From Astropecten irregularis (Eukaryota > Echinodermata > Asteroidea > Paxillosida > Astropectinidae), in the NCBI GenBank assembly GCA_963971285.1, contig OZ020246.1, forward strand, positions 9,593,217-9,657,216: a DNA stretch of 64,000 bases, read 5' to 3'. Both the position numbers and the translations under genes were made by a program. A model generated the notes under the pieces. That model was not told the DNA's origin, did no database searches, and saw only the letters and a list, made by a program, of their open reading frames with translations. Below are positions 43,078-55,410 of this stretch, in pieces. Position 1 is the stretch's first letter, and the number at the start of each line of letters is the position of its first letter.

Positions 43078-43205
43078 ATTGGGAGACTTTGGAGAACTGG
43101 TCTTCAAGTCAACAGCACACACAATTGTGAGCATGTGCGCGTTGTTTTGCGTGTGCGTGCGCTGTTGACTATGACTAGAAGACTGGTTCTCCAAAGTCTC
43201 CCATT
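43078..43205. repeat. foldback MITE family B, copy B4
   Basis: ATTGGGAGACTTTGGAGAAC at left, GGTTCTCCAAAGTCTCCCAT at right. A short ATGACT insertion sits in the right arm. Confidence 0.85.
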
Positions 43206-43286
43206 GGTATGTGGATCGGTTTACGGAAACACCATATAAGAATCGTTTGTACTTTCGCACTTCTATTTCGTTCCCACTTCTCATAA

Positions 43287-43337
43287 GGTCTCCACGTTTT
43301 GACTAGCCTGCTCTAGTCATCATCAGAAGACTTATAT
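43287..43337 (-). ncRNA. hammerhead-like motif
   Basis: On the - strand: CTGATGA, perfect stem II GACTAG / CTAGTC with loop AGCAGG, then AAAACGTGGAGACC. The G of GAAAC and the cleavage-site C are changed, so it looks inactive. Confidence 0.45.
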
Positions 43338-44125
43338 GTTATTTGTAAGGTCCAGAATCCATTACATTACTCTATCTTTTGAAAGATTCAGAAATAGTCA
43401 TAAACTAGGGTTCTATACTAACAAATTTTCAAGTGATGACATCCATACATTTTCAAAATGTTACGGTTGAACAAAAATGTAAGGGTTTGTTATGTTCATG
43501 TATATTACACATGGTAAATTATGACTCATTTATGACTCCTACACTGCATTTCAACACCACAGTAATTCCCAATTCACAGAAGAATGTATACGTATGTATT
43601 TATTCTTATTTGAAGAACTGTATTGATACTATTAGTTATTACTGTAAACTGTAATTTTATACGTTTGCTGATGCTACATGTACATGGACACTATACACAT
43701 CCTGTTTTGACTTAGTGGAATGACCCAGGTACAAGTATAATCCCATAGGATTAAAATCACAGGCTGAAAATTGCAGGATCGACCAAGTACTGTATACAGC
43801 ACCAAAATGACTCAAACATCCTTTCTACATTTCCCAATTTTCAGAGTGCTTGAAAGCTGGTGTGAAAAATCGCTATGTTTAAGATCCATGATTAAAACAA
43901 ACAGCATGTGAAGAGTGCTTCTCAAAGCCTTTGCACAACATTGGTACGATCAAATTGGTACGCTCAAAAGGAAAGTTCACAGAATTACCGGTACCTAAAA
44001 ATTACATCATTGGTAAACTACATGTACATGTATAAAGATTATGATAGCAGAAACCTCCCATAGAATATTTTTGCTTGAAAGGCTGTGTTTCTTTTTGAGT
44101 AAAAACAACTCTCACAATAACTTCA
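43338..44125. other. non-coding stretch, no clear content
   Basis: AT-rich, nothing recognised. Confidence 0.3.
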
Positions 44126-44262
44126 AATAGCGTTCCGCACTAATGACGTCACACCATGCATGCACGCGCTCACATACCCCCATTCACCACAAGTTTGCAT
44201 GGCCGGTTGCAATGTTTGTCTGAGGTTCGGTGCTATTTTTAGCGCAAGTGCGGAGTGCTATT
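44126..44262 (+). repeat. MITE family C, copy C3
   Basis: AATAGCGTTCCGCACTAATG at left; TGCGGAGTGCTATT at right; CAATGTTTGTCTGAGGTTCG inside. Confidence 0.8.
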
Positions 44263-45087
44263 GCCTGAGAATATATCCCATACAAATTTCTACAAGTAAT
44301 TAACTGCTACAAACTGCTCATCAGCCCAAAAAATGACCTAAAACTTTAAAAAAGCTTGGAGTTAGGAGGGTCTTATGCATTTCAATCCTAGCAGGATCTT
44401 TCTCAATGGCTAAATGACAAGTAGGTGAGAGGATCAGGACAGAATTTACACAAATTCACTTTTAAACCTGGAGTGTTTTTCACTATTTTCTCTGGACTTA
44501 ACTGACAGATGAAGCTGATTTTGTCACAGGTGTGTTATTTCATGTACACACTGGATGGATCAGATAAAGTGTGAATGCTGTTCTGTGACCTTTATTATTA
44601 ATCATGTGTTGGCAAACACAATCCAGTCATCTACATTCAGAAAAAAATTCCCTGGACAAGGTTCTACCTCAAAATAACCTCTGGATTCCTTAAGTTCTTA
44701 ATAATCAGGACTGTCACTTTTGTGGTCATCAATTTTTCCGAGTTATGCCAGAGGTTACACCTGCTTGAAACACCTGTTTGTGGAGGGGGGAGCTGGAATA
44801 TTAAGAGAGAAGGTCAAAGGTCAGAGTAAGAGGTTAATCATCCTTTTAGTTGAGTCAGACAGGATTGCAGAAGGATTGATGGCTGTTGTTCTTATTGGTT
44901 TTCTGGAAGGCAGTCTGGCATTGCTTGTTTGGAAGGTTGACAATTTATCAAACATTTCCCAGCCATCCTTGATGAAAGATTTAATAATCATGTGTTTATT
45001 CTTCTCTTGTTGTACCACACACCTGTTGCCAAACATTCCCACAGACTTCACCTTTTTTCTTGGGAAAGGGAATTACCCAAAGTCTTA
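44263..45087. other. non-coding stretch with weak repeats
   Basis: 44382-44412 (- strand) is a relative of the degenerate ribozyme-like motif at 17042. 44460-44610 faintly resembles subfamily A'. An open frame at 44720-45088 (122 codons) lacks coding support. Confidence 0.3.
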
Positions 45088-45218
45088 GGGCCTGTTTGTT
45101 TAACGCACAGGATCCCAGATTTGGGGATCCACATCCTATGCAGGGTACGCTAAAATAATAATAAAATGGGATCCGGATCAGCAGAATCCGTGATCGTGTG
45201 CGTTAAACAAACAGGCCC
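45088..45218. mobile_element. Harbinger-like MITE, family G, copy G2
   Basis: GGGCCTGTTTGTTTAACGCA at left and TGCGTTAAACAAACAGGCCC at right are perfect inverted repeats. TTA at left and TTG at right fit a decayed 3-bp duplication. Confidence 0.8.
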
Positions 45219-46266
45219 TTGGCCTGAGAGATGGCTAAAGTCATCTTCTGGTCAGCTGTTTGTAGTTGAAGACACCCTTTTTACATCAGAAATATTCAGA
45301 TGTTGAGGTGGTGTTGAAGTACTTGTACCCAAAGTTTTTCAACTCATAAGAAATGTACTTGCTTACAATTACACTGTATATAATGACCACAATGCAAAAA
45401 AATTGAACCTTAGGTTTTTCAGCCGAACGGGATGGCCAACTCACTTGGACACTTTTCATTCCCACACTGTACAACACCTGTCCAGGGATTTCATACCTAT
45501 AGGGTCATTGCCTTAATAGTCTCATTAAATCTCAAAGCTGGTAGCATGAATATTGTGGTGATGAAGTTGTTAGGACTAACCCCATAGGTATTTTGGCAAG
45601 GAACCCCTCCTGCTAACTTCCCACCACATTGTCCCAATGGCAATTTATTCCTTGGATTTAGGCCAAGTCTGGCCAGTGAATCCTGCCTCTTGGGGTCCAC
45701 AGTCCTGAGTCCTTCACACAGTGTCGGTTCTACAACACCACAACATTACACCACCATAGCAGGCTAGGTTTGGGGCGGTTTTGGTTTTTCTCAAGAGCAT
45801 AAAGCCAGGCTCAGGATGTGAAGGAACCACAAAGAACACGTTGTGTTCTGTGGTTAAAGCATGTAGAGTCACCTCTCCAGAATAAAGACCACTTTTATAA
45901 GATAGGCGTACTACTATTATATCCGGAGATCTCAAGGGTCCTTTTGCCTTTGTGTTTCGCTGTTTCCAATCTTCACTTATTACAAAGATCTGATACAACA
46001 AAGCAGTTCAGGTGGTCTTCGCTTTGTAAGGCATTTTGTGCAATGGAATGACCGCAATGTCGTTTAGTTGTACACACAGATAGTGAAATGATGTGAATCA
46101 AGGAAGCCAATTTAATTTACCATGTGCATTGCCATGCTTGCCCTCAGTATTAAAAGTCTGTTCCCAAAATACATGTACGACGACTACATGCTTAGCTATT
46201 GAAAATCACAGGGCCCAGAAAAAGTTTCACGGTTTTTTGCAGCATTTGCAAATTGCAATGGCAATT
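45219..46266. other. non-coding stretch, no clear content
   Basis: Nothing recognised beyond short open frames. Confidence 0.3.
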
Positions 46267-46398
46267 TAGCTTTCTGCACTAACGACGTCACACCATGCAT
46301 GCACATACCCCCACTCATCACCACACGTTTGCATGGCCACGTTGCAATGTTTGTCTGAGGTTCGGTGCTATTTTTAGCGCAAGTGCGCAGTGCTATTA
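46267..46398 (+). repeat. MITE family C, copy C4
   Basis: TAGCTTTCTGCACTAACGAC at left and AGTGCGCAGTGCTATT at right, with the shared CACCATGCATGCAC of C3. Confidence 0.8.
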
Positions 46399-46906
46399 TT
46401 GACTTATGCCTACACATTTTGTGTCTTCTTTGAAAGCTTAAATATATAGAGCCTTATCCTTTCGACTCCCTAAAAAGTGAAATTCAAAAATGGAGACTGG
46501 AGAATTTAAATGCCTAGGCTCTATTCACAGATTATAACAGTTATGGTCAACAATTTATCATGGTGGAAACCTCAGATTGAAATACTTTGGTGTATGTAAC
46601 ACAGGCCAGATGGCCTACTATTAATTTTTTTATTTTGAAGATAACTAAAAACCAATTGACCAAAATAATTTGTGTGTCCTTCATTTTCAAGATACATGTA
46701 TAAAACATGCCCCTGTGTAATTGTGCTTAATTCTTAAAGCATAAAAAGTATAGTATTATAATCTTGACCCAGCTCTGGGAAGGAGCTGTAATTTGCACAG
46801 GAGTTACAATACAATGTATCTACCGGTCATTTACATGTCGCATTTAAGACTCAAGTACAAATGGTGTTTTGTGACCTTAATACCAATCATGCGTTATCCC
46901 TATAAA

Positions 46907-47272
46907 CTAAAGGTAATATCATACTTTGGTTTTTGTCAAAGAAATACAGATTCATGGGCAAAAATATCAAGAAAGGTAACAGTCATCTGTGAAAATTTCA
47001 GTCCCATACGGTGCTCACTTTTTGAGAAAACAGTGAAAAACAGCCACAGTATTTCTAAGTCTTTTCTCTTTTATTTTTGATCTTTTAAAAAGATCAAACA
47101 TATTTTTGGTCACTGGTTTTACTCTTTTCTGGATAAGTACAGCATTTCAGGCAAAATTATTTTTACAGTATGTTTCTACCATCACTATCTTTATACCCTG
47201 TAAGTTATATGTAAATCTGTGAAGATTTCTGTTTCGGTATTTGCGGCTACCAAAGTATGATGGTACATTTAA
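46907..47272 (+). repeat. MITE family A, copy A9
   Basis: Left edge CTAA (one change from TTAA), right edge TTAA. Right terminal repeat diverged (CAAAGTATGATGGTACATT). Confidence 0.9.
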
Positions 47273-47887
47273 GTTGACATCTACATCTAGCATCAATTCA
47301 GACATCTGTGAAACCACAGACAGACCTCTTGACAAATAAATAACCTGTTTTCCAAGATGCATGTAATATTACTGATTTTCTTTATCAGAAAAATCTGACG
47401 CAGACACAGGTGACTCTGATAGCGGAATGGACATGTGCAATGACTTAAGTATAATTTGCATTTACCACAGTATGTAGATCGGGAACCATTTTTTTTTTCA
47501 CAGAATAAAGGCATGGTCTGTTCGGGAACCAGACATCATCCCCACCCCCTGAGAAATACATACAGCATGCATGACTTATTTGTGGCATGGCCCTCCTGGT
47601 AGTCTGGCCAACGGGGAGCTTGTGATGGCTTGACATACAAAGGGTGACCACGGGGGACTAGACATGTGGCCCCCATAGCTGTGTCACTGGAGGGACAAGA
47701 ACTATTAATATAGCTTTGTGGCTTTCACAATCCAATATTATGTACAAGACTGGCCGAGTCACCTATTGGAGAGTCTGTGCATTTCACATCTTAAATTGAC
47801 AGCGCTCACCATGTGCACATTCTTCCACCATGGCACCACTAACTAGAAACACCCAGTCATTCTCTCAGACAAGTCGCAAGACCTTTT

Positions 47888-48251
47888 TTAAAGGTAATAT
47901 CATACTTTGGTTTTTATGAAAGAAATACAGATTCATGGGCAAAAATATCAAGACAGATACAGTAACAGTCATCTGTGGAAATTTCAGTCCCATACCGTAT
48001 ACGGTGTCCACTTTTTGAGAAAACAGTGGAAAACAGCCACAGTATTTCTTAAGTCTTTTGTCTTTTATTTTTGATCTTTTAAAAGATCAAAAAGATTTTC
48101 GGTCTTGTTTTATGAATTTCTGGATAAATACACAATTTCAGGTGGAAACATTTAATAACAGTATGTTTCTACCACCACCATCTTCATACCCTGTGATTTA
48201 TACGTATATAAATCTGTGAACATTTCTGTTTTGGTTTCTTACCAAAGTATG
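47888..48251 (+). repeat. MITE family A, copy A10 (right tip missing)
   Basis: Starts TTAAAGGTAATATCATACTT; ends at ACCAAAGTATG, after which unrelated sequence follows. Confidence 0.9.
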
Positions 48252-49253
48252 TCGCGCCGCTTTGAGAAATGAAGAAAGTCCACTTCTCCACCAATTTGTA
48301 AGAAAGTGCCCTTGTAGATATAAGATTAATCCACCAAATTAGTTAGACCACAAGTTGCATTGTGTCCATACATTAGGTGGATACCTATACCAGTGTACCT
48401 ACGTGCTGTAGACCTTAGAAATCCTTAGATTTAGCCTTAAATTTAGCCTTTATATCTGTTCCATTAAATTTGTCCATTTTGTCCCACATTATTTTACAGA
48501 AAAATCATTGCTCAGACCTCATTGGATGATGACAGATCACAGATTCTCATTTGAAACAACTTTAAAAAAAATATCAATCAAATAATTTTGTCCTTTAAAT
48601 TTGTCTTTGACTTGTGTACTTGGACAAGGTTTCTAATTAGGCTGTCTATCAAATATTCCCATAATGCACTGCACAAACACTGAACAGCCAATCAGAATAC
48701 AGTATTCACTTAGATGGACCTGGGTAGCAGACATGCACATTGCTAAGCAAACAACAATGTAGGGGGTGATTCCTGCTGTCATGCTAAGCCAGATGATCCA
48801 AGCAAAGTCAAACCACTATGCAATGATGTCATGCAGTGAAAGCCCTTTGGCATTAGGCCTACATTTTATGCGCACCAAAATAACAGTGGCACAACATGGT
48901 CTGAGCATGGAGTAATAAGACATTTCTCCATGGTCATGAGGATCACTGGTACCCATATATAACCAATTCTTTCATTTTCTGCGCATGCCACTCTATCGTT
49001 GATGGCACAAAGGGCACGCAGTGTGTCGGAAGTGGCATAAAACCCCAACAACAACAACAACATTTGGATCAATTTTGAGAACTGAGCTTCCCAGTTTCAC
49101 TGATTCAGGACTCAATATAACACTTGACCACTTTTGAATAATACATTTCATTTTAGCATGTTCGATACGTCGGTCATTTGTGCATATTTCAGTTGAGGTT
49201 GTATTTTAATTAAATAACAACTGTGAAATTTCTTTTCAGTTCCGTTTATTTGT
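48252..49253. other. non-coding stretch, no clear content
   Basis: Nothing recognised. Confidence 0.3.
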
Positions 49254-49312
49254 AATCATCTAATAATCACAAGGGAAACTGACTGAATTTTAAAGTCATT
49301 GAAAAGTGAACA
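49254..49312 (-). repeat. SINE family S1 tail fragment
   Basis: TAATCATCTAATAATCACAA and AAACTGACTGAATTTTAAAG are the S1 tail in reverse. Confidence 0.65.
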
Positions 49313-50112
49313 CAACATTTTGGAGGAAAGTATTTTATAGCTCAAGAGTTACTCCTATAATTATATAATAAACTTAAAAGTGCATCTTGTACTTATGATT
49401 TGAGAGTGAAACTAACCATTCATAATTTAGATCCTTCTCCTAGGTCTAGAATACCTTCAACCAACTTAAGGCTGATTGTCTGGGAGTTTAGTTTTCACAT
49501 GCACTGGTCATTCAAGGCCATACTAAAATTCAATTTGTCTATGCCAGACAATCTAGTTTTTAAAATCAACACATTTTGGAGTGTGTGTACAGTAATACCA
49601 GTACCACTGTTTTTAATTTGAGACTTTTGAGTTTTGACCAATGGTCTTGTACAAAGCGCATTCTAGTAAAGTTGAAATGTACAGTATCCTAGGCCATGCT
49701 GTCCAGAAAGTTGTTTATAACTGAAATCCCAGCCTTGAATTTGCACTATATCCAGGCAGTGCCCATCAGAGCAAATTGCCCATGACAGCTATAATCTCTC
49801 CTCAGTCCAATTTCACACCCCATACATCACTGTGTTTGTTTACTTATTATTTTCTCTGTAGCATTTCTGCCAGCTAGCCTGTGCTTTTGTCAATTATAAT
49901 TCTTTGGCAGTTGCCAAAGTGAAGTTTCCGGGTAACCAATCCATCACTCTGTACATTATATACACAGCAAGTTTAAAGTTTACGTTATGCAGAATTCCTG
50001 CAATTCTTCAAGTGTTGCCAGGGCAGAATGACTAATGTTTAAATATGGATGCCTAAATTGCCTATAGGATATTGTTTGTATAGTAAATATCACATTGTTT
50101 TGGCAATTCAAG

Positions 50113-50480
50113 TTAAAGGTAGTATCATACTTTGGTAGCATACCGAAACAGAAATCTTCACAGATTCACCTATAACTTACAAGGTATGAAGATGGTGATG
50201 GTAGAAACATGCCGTTACATTTTTTTTTCATGAAATGCTATATTTATATAGAAAAGAGTAAAAAAAAAAAGGACCAAAAACAATTTTGATATTTTAAAAA
50301 TAAAAATTAACGGTGAAAAGACTTTAAAAATTCTGTTGCAGTTTTTTGCTGTTTTCTCAAAAAGTGGGAACCGTATTTGAATGAAATTTTCACAGATGAC
50401 TGTGACTGTATCTTCCTTGATATTTTTGCCCATGAATCTGTATTTCTTTGTCAAAAACCAAAGTATGATATTACCTTTAA
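50113..50480 (-). repeat. MITE family A, copy A11
   Basis: Inverse orientation, TTAA at both ends, central palindrome partly lost (TTGATATTTTAAAAATAAA). Confidence 0.9.
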
Positions 50481-50545
50481 AGGTAACAATTACAAATGTT
50501 GAACCTGTCAGTGTAAGTCAGCCTGGGGGTAAGCCTATCACATTA

Positions 50546-50873
50546 GGCCTGAAAAAAAAATGGTTGTGTTGCCCTCAAGTGGAAAAATTAAAATTTGGGT
50601 CGGTCAGTCGGTGTTTTGGTGTTTTTTTGGCCGACTTTCAAACATTTAAGAATAAATACTGTCTTTCATAATACATGGTCACCAGGGCTTATAAATCAAC
50701 GGTCTTGGGTCACTTTGAGGAGACATGCTTTTTTTTCTGCTAAATCTTACATTTCCTGTCAAAAATTGTGAGTTTTTATACTTTAGGATTCGGAGAAAAA
50801 AAGAATCCCGACCCAAAGTTTTGGCATTTTACGGTCGGTCGCTGAGGGCAACACAACCATTGTTTTTTCGGCC
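50546..50873. mobile_element. Harbinger-like MITE with TTA duplication
   Basis: GGCCTGAAAAAAAAATGG and CCATTGTTTTTTCGGCC flank TTGTGTTGCCCTCA / TGAGGGCAACACAA as inverted repeats. TTA lies directly on both sides (50543-50545, 50874-50876). No coding frame. Confidence 0.8.
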
Positions 50874-50876
50874 TTA

Positions 50877-51693
50877 TGGGTAGACACAGCATCCTACATG
50901 CAAATACAGAGCAAGAGCAAAATGATTTCTGCTCATCATTCAGAGGGGAACAAAATGGCCATGTACCACACTATCAATAGACTGACCTCCGAATGGTACC
51001 TTAACCCCATACCATACAGACTAATGAGACTATGCCCTGTGCATGTGTGACAGTGTAAATTTGACCAGGGTTCAATGTAGCCCCTATGTTTCTTGTGTAC
51101 AGTAACAGTTCTATAAAGCTGGTATTTTGAAAATGTCCTCCTGCCCAGAAAATTCCAGGATCAGGGATTCTCAATCATTCTTGACCTACACAGAACAAAT
51201 CATCTTTATTCCTTCAGTTGTGTCTGTATCTTGTTTACATAATGTCGCTACACTTTACTGTGGTCATCCAGCTCAATTTGTGGCTTGGCGGGAGTCTACT
51301 GAATAAAGTGGGCCGGGTCTGCCGCACTTGCACTTGCCCCTTTCAGCAAGCTAGCTATAGCTAACCCATGTAAATCACCCATTTCTTATAAACCAATATT
51401 GACAATATGGAATTTATTTACTGCCAGAATCCCCAAGCTCCCTTGGCCCCCACTTCACTTTGCCTCCAGCACAGAGGTCATCTTTGTTAACCTCTGACCT
51501 GAAAGGTCACATGAAACAAATCGGCTTGGATTGGAAGAAGACTGAGTCTGAGGTTGGGCCAGAGCTAGCTGCCAGACATGTTCAAAACACTTGCAGACTT
51601 GTCACTTTACATTGCATTACTGCATTGTAAATATCAGAACTTTTGAACATGTGAAATTGATCTTGACATGTGATTGATCATTAGTTTGGTTCA
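50877..51693. other. non-coding stretch with nuclear-receptor-like half-sites
   Basis: 51475-51509 holds AGGTCA, then TGACCTGAAAGGTCA, i.e. three receptor half-sites including an everted pair with 3-base spacing. The rest shows nothing clear. Confidence 0.3.
51475..51509. promoter_or_regulatory. candidate nuclear receptor element
   Basis: Half-sites at 51475-51480, 51495-51500 and 51504-51509, all perfect AGGTCA or its complement. Binding is inferred only. Confidence 0.25.
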
Positions 51694-52051
51694 TTAAAGG
51701 TAACTAGTATCATACATGGTTTTTATCAAAGAAATACAGATTCATGGGCATAAATCCCAAAACAGATACAGCAACAGTCATCTGTGAACATTTCAGTCCC
51801 ATACGGTGCCCACTTTTTGAGAAAACAGTGAGAAACAGCCACAGTATTTCTTAAGTCTTTTCTCTTTTATTTTTGATTTTTTAAAAGATCAAAAAGATTG
51901 TTGGTTGTTGTTTTACAAATTTCTGGATAAATACACAATTTCAGGCGGAAAAATTACAATGGTATGTTTCTACCACCGCCATCTTCATACCCTGTAAAAT
52001 CTGTGAACATTTCTGTTTTGGTTTCTTACCAAAGTATGATACTACCTTTAA
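51694..52051 (+). repeat. MITE family A, copy A12
   Basis: TTAA at both ends; left terminal repeat interrupted (GGTAACTAGTATCATACATG). Confidence 0.9.
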
Positions 52052-53338
52052 ATCCTAAAAGAATTGGGACACATCATTTATATATCTATGATAATGTATA
52101 TAGGGCTTGATTCAGACATGAATGGGGAATTTAAAAACTGCTAGGTTTCTCAAAATTGTGCCTTTTCAAAAGAGGTATAACACCAAGGCAACTTCCAGTC
52201 CTGACTCCTAAGTCATTCATTCAAAGATTGATTTTTAGCTATTAATTAATCTGGCATACTTATTTGGAAACTCATTGAAGTAAATTAATATAAAATAATT
52301 CCTAAAGAACTGTTATTATGAACAGCTAGAAATATCTAGTTTTATTTAATTTCCTTCTTATAATAGTTTCTTGGAATTCCTTGTAGCTATTTTAGGTATT
52401 CTTTTATTCATATTTTAACTTTCTCTTACTGCTTTCTCTTGTTTTAAAGTCTTAGTGCTGCAATTTGTTGTTACATTTGTCATGATGACTTCTTTGTTAT
52501 GGGTACAGTATGTTTCTGGCTTTCTGCATTTCATCCAAATGCTATATTAACACCACCAAATTTGGTTTTTGCAAGTTAATATATTGATGCCTTCTACATT
52601 TTGACCTTCAGAAAGTGAATTGCGTAGCTTTGGAATTTTCAAACCAATTCAGCATTGTGAAGTTAGAAACTCTAGTTTTTCCTTCTTCTGAATAGAACAG
52701 AAAGGAACAGGAGAAATTTGCAAAATTATCTTTATATTTCATTTATTTCAATTTATTTGTTTTTCAATTTTCATAAAAAAAATCAGGATGCACCTGTTGT
52801 ACTGTCAGTTGGAATGAAAACATTTGAAGAAAAATGTCTGCAGAAATACAACAGCAATTATATTTTAATACAGTATATCAAGGACTAAATATCAAAAGGA
52901 ACTTATGAAATAGTGCAGAATTTGAAGAAAAAAAAATTTCCACAAAAGGGCACTGTAATAAAGACAGGTCTATCAAATGGTTTTGGATGGGCATTTTGTG
53001 GAAGAGAGCATAAGCATTCATTCATTACAATTGTCTATTTTTCAAAATTCACATCATAATTCTAATCAGAGGAAAATGAATCCAAATCCATATTCACGTT
53101 TTCCAAAAAACAACAAACATTTGGTTTTATTAATATTAGTGGAATTGTTCCCATAGTTTCCAGTTGTTATACCACAGTGTAAACCAGCTATTAAGTGCAA
53201 TAAATTATCATCAAGGTTTCAAAATGCAGTTCTATTGCACTTAAAAACATTTCAAACTCAAGAATATTCAAGAATATTATACTAGTTTATATATTATTAT
53301 ACTAGTTTAGTAGTTTATATTCATAATAAATAATAAAC
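52052..53338. other. non-coding stretch, no clear content
   Basis: Very AT-rich; nothing recognised. Confidence 0.35.
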
Positions 53339-53701
53339 TTAAAGGAAGTATCATACTTTTTTTTTATCAAAGAAATACAGATTCATGAGCAAACATATCA
53401 AGACAGATACAGTAACAGTCATCTGTGAAAATTTCAGTCCCATACGGTACCCACTTTTTGAGAAAACAGTGAAAAACAGCCACAGTATTTCTTAAGTGTT
53501 TTCTCTTTTATTTTTGATCTTTTTAAGATCAAAAAGATTTGCGGTCGTTGTTTTACTAATTTCTGAATAAATACACCATTTCAAGCGGAAAGATTTTAAC
53601 AGTATGTTTCTACCACCACCATCTTCATACTCTGTAAGTTATACGTAAATCTGTGAATATTTCTGTTTTGGTTTCTTACCAAAGTATGATACTACCTTTA
53701 A
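53339..53701 (+). repeat. MITE family A, copy A13 (near full length)
   Basis: TTAA at both ends; complete plan with AGGAAGTATCATACTTT at left. Confidence 0.9.
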
Positions 53702-54690
53702 TAAATAATGTACAAAAAGCAGCAAAATAGTATTTCTCTTACCAATCCTGTTCCATACCTTTTTGTGTGCATTACCCAAACAGACAAGCTATGCGACCAG
53801 CAAAGTGAAGCTACCACTAGTTCTACTTCTAAAACTACAAGGAATATTGCAACGTTTCCCAGGAGGAGTGTTTAGCAAAATGTAAGTACCGGTATAATCC
53901 TTTTAAAAACTTTAAATCATCCTTACCTCTCGCCCAAGATAACTTCACAACCAGGCAATTATGGAAGTACAAAGAACGAAGTCCCGGTGTCCACACAAGA
54001 AACCAGGCTTTTGTGCGGTTTTATAATTCTATAACTTTAGTGAATGGCTCGATCTTTGGACAATCCTTTAGTTTAAGACCTGCACACAGGGTCCATTCAG
54101 CGGTCCACTGCAGGTGGAAAATGAGGAGCTTGTTAGCGAGTCTGAAGCGAGTCTCTTGTTGCGGTCTATGCCGTCACGCTCTGCAGGCGCACCGTCAAGA
54201 AATCTTCGTGGGCGATCTCTGGCAGCAGCACGGCGTCCCTAGTCCCTCGGCTTGCTCTTGTTTACTCGGTCCTGGCTGGCGATAAATTTTCCCCCACTAA
54301 GAATGCATCAATTCTGCTGGAGTAAATCCAAATGTGACACGGTGCTGGTGTGATCTGACGGGCTGTAGCAGTCTTGACTAGACCATCTTATCAACAGATC
54401 AGTGAAAAATGGTCCGGAAAATGAGAAATTCGTCTGATAACTTCCTGGCGTTACACACACTCAAGTACGTGCTAGCTGGTATGAGTTTAGTGCAATAAAT
54501 TGCACAGGAATGTTACGCTATTGATTGTTTTCCCACTGTTGTTCAGGGCCAGCCGTGAATCCGTCGTAGGAAAGCATAGGCCTCCTTTCGTTTCAAATGT
54601 TTGGAAAAACGTCACTTGGAGAAATAACTTGTTACACTTCTCTCCTCACTGAGACCAGGCTAAGAATTATGGCTACATGCACCCCACTGC
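53702..54690. other. CpG-richer region downstream of a - strand TATA box
   Basis: 54080-54290 is richer in CG than its surroundings and could hold the non-coding first exon of a - strand transcript. CAG|GTCTTA near 54080 (- strand) is a weak donor candidate. No protein frame is supported. Confidence 0.3.
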
Positions 54691-54700
54691 ATTTATATGC
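54691..54700 (-). promoter_or_regulatory. TATA box on the - strand, candidate TWSG1 promoter
   Basis: GCATATAAAT reads on the - strand, with GC-rich CCCGCGGGGGGACGGG directly upstream. The start site would fall near 54665. The only - strand gene downstream is TWSG1, whose ATG exon begins with an acceptor and so needs an upstream exon. The link implies an intron of about 13 kb and is inference. Confidence 0.4.
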
Positions 54701-55229
54701 CCCGTCCCCCCGCGGGAAACAAATTTAAGTATGATCTAAGTCATGAATAATTCATCATGCGCGGTGAAACTTTCGTTTGGTGCAGCATGCATGTTGCTAA
54801 TTGTTGTGCTGAACATTTTGGAATCTCAATGTGTTAGCTACGGGATATCTTGGATCCAGTAAAACAAAATTAGGTACAGTAGACATTTTTATTAACAACA
54901 CCTAATTGGCCGGATATTTGCAAACATTCTGCAAACCATGGAGGTAGGAAAAGATGTGCAAAATAACTGGATTTCGTTTCTGCCTGTCATGAAATAGAAT
55001 TTATTGGGATTCTTACTTCAATTCCCACCTCCGGGCATTTCAACGCCGTTTTACCAAGCATAAACACTGTAAAATTATTGTTCAACTTAGCCGAAAAGTG
55101 TAGCTTACATTATTTCAATATCTGTTAAGCTTGGTCGAATATCTGAATAAGGTAATTATGATTTGAATAGTTTTGTTGATCAGTTTCAGTGTCCTAGGGT
55201 GTAATCTTGTACCACAATCGGCATAAAAA
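54701..55229. other. intergenic divergent region, no clear content
   Basis: Nothing recognised. Confidence 0.3.
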
Positions 55230-55410
55230 CGTCAGTAGAGGTCGCTATATAACTTTAACGGACGAAACCGAGATGTACCAGTAAAATTATTTCCGTCAGC
55301 AGAGGGCGCCATATAACTTTAACGGACGAAGCCGCGATGTGTCAGTAAATTATTTTCGTCAGCAGAGGGCGCCATATAACTTTAACGGACGAGCGCTCGT
55401 ATGCGTCAGT
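55230..55410 (+). repeat. three 64-bp tandem units with CTCF-like sites
   Basis: Units start at 55230, 55294 and 55358. Each has GTCAGCAGAGGGCGCC (degenerate in the first: GTCAGTAGAGGTCGC), then ATATAACTTTAACGGACGA. CAGCAGAGGGCGC matches the vertebrate CTCF core well. Confidence 0.75.

Noticed and set aside
44720-45088. 122-codon open frame on the + strand
   Set aside because: It ends in MITE G2 edge sequence and shows no domain or gene structure.
54013-54285. 90-codon open frame on the + strand
   Set aside because: Lies in CpG-richer promoter-like DNA, antisense to the expected transcript; composition not protein-like.
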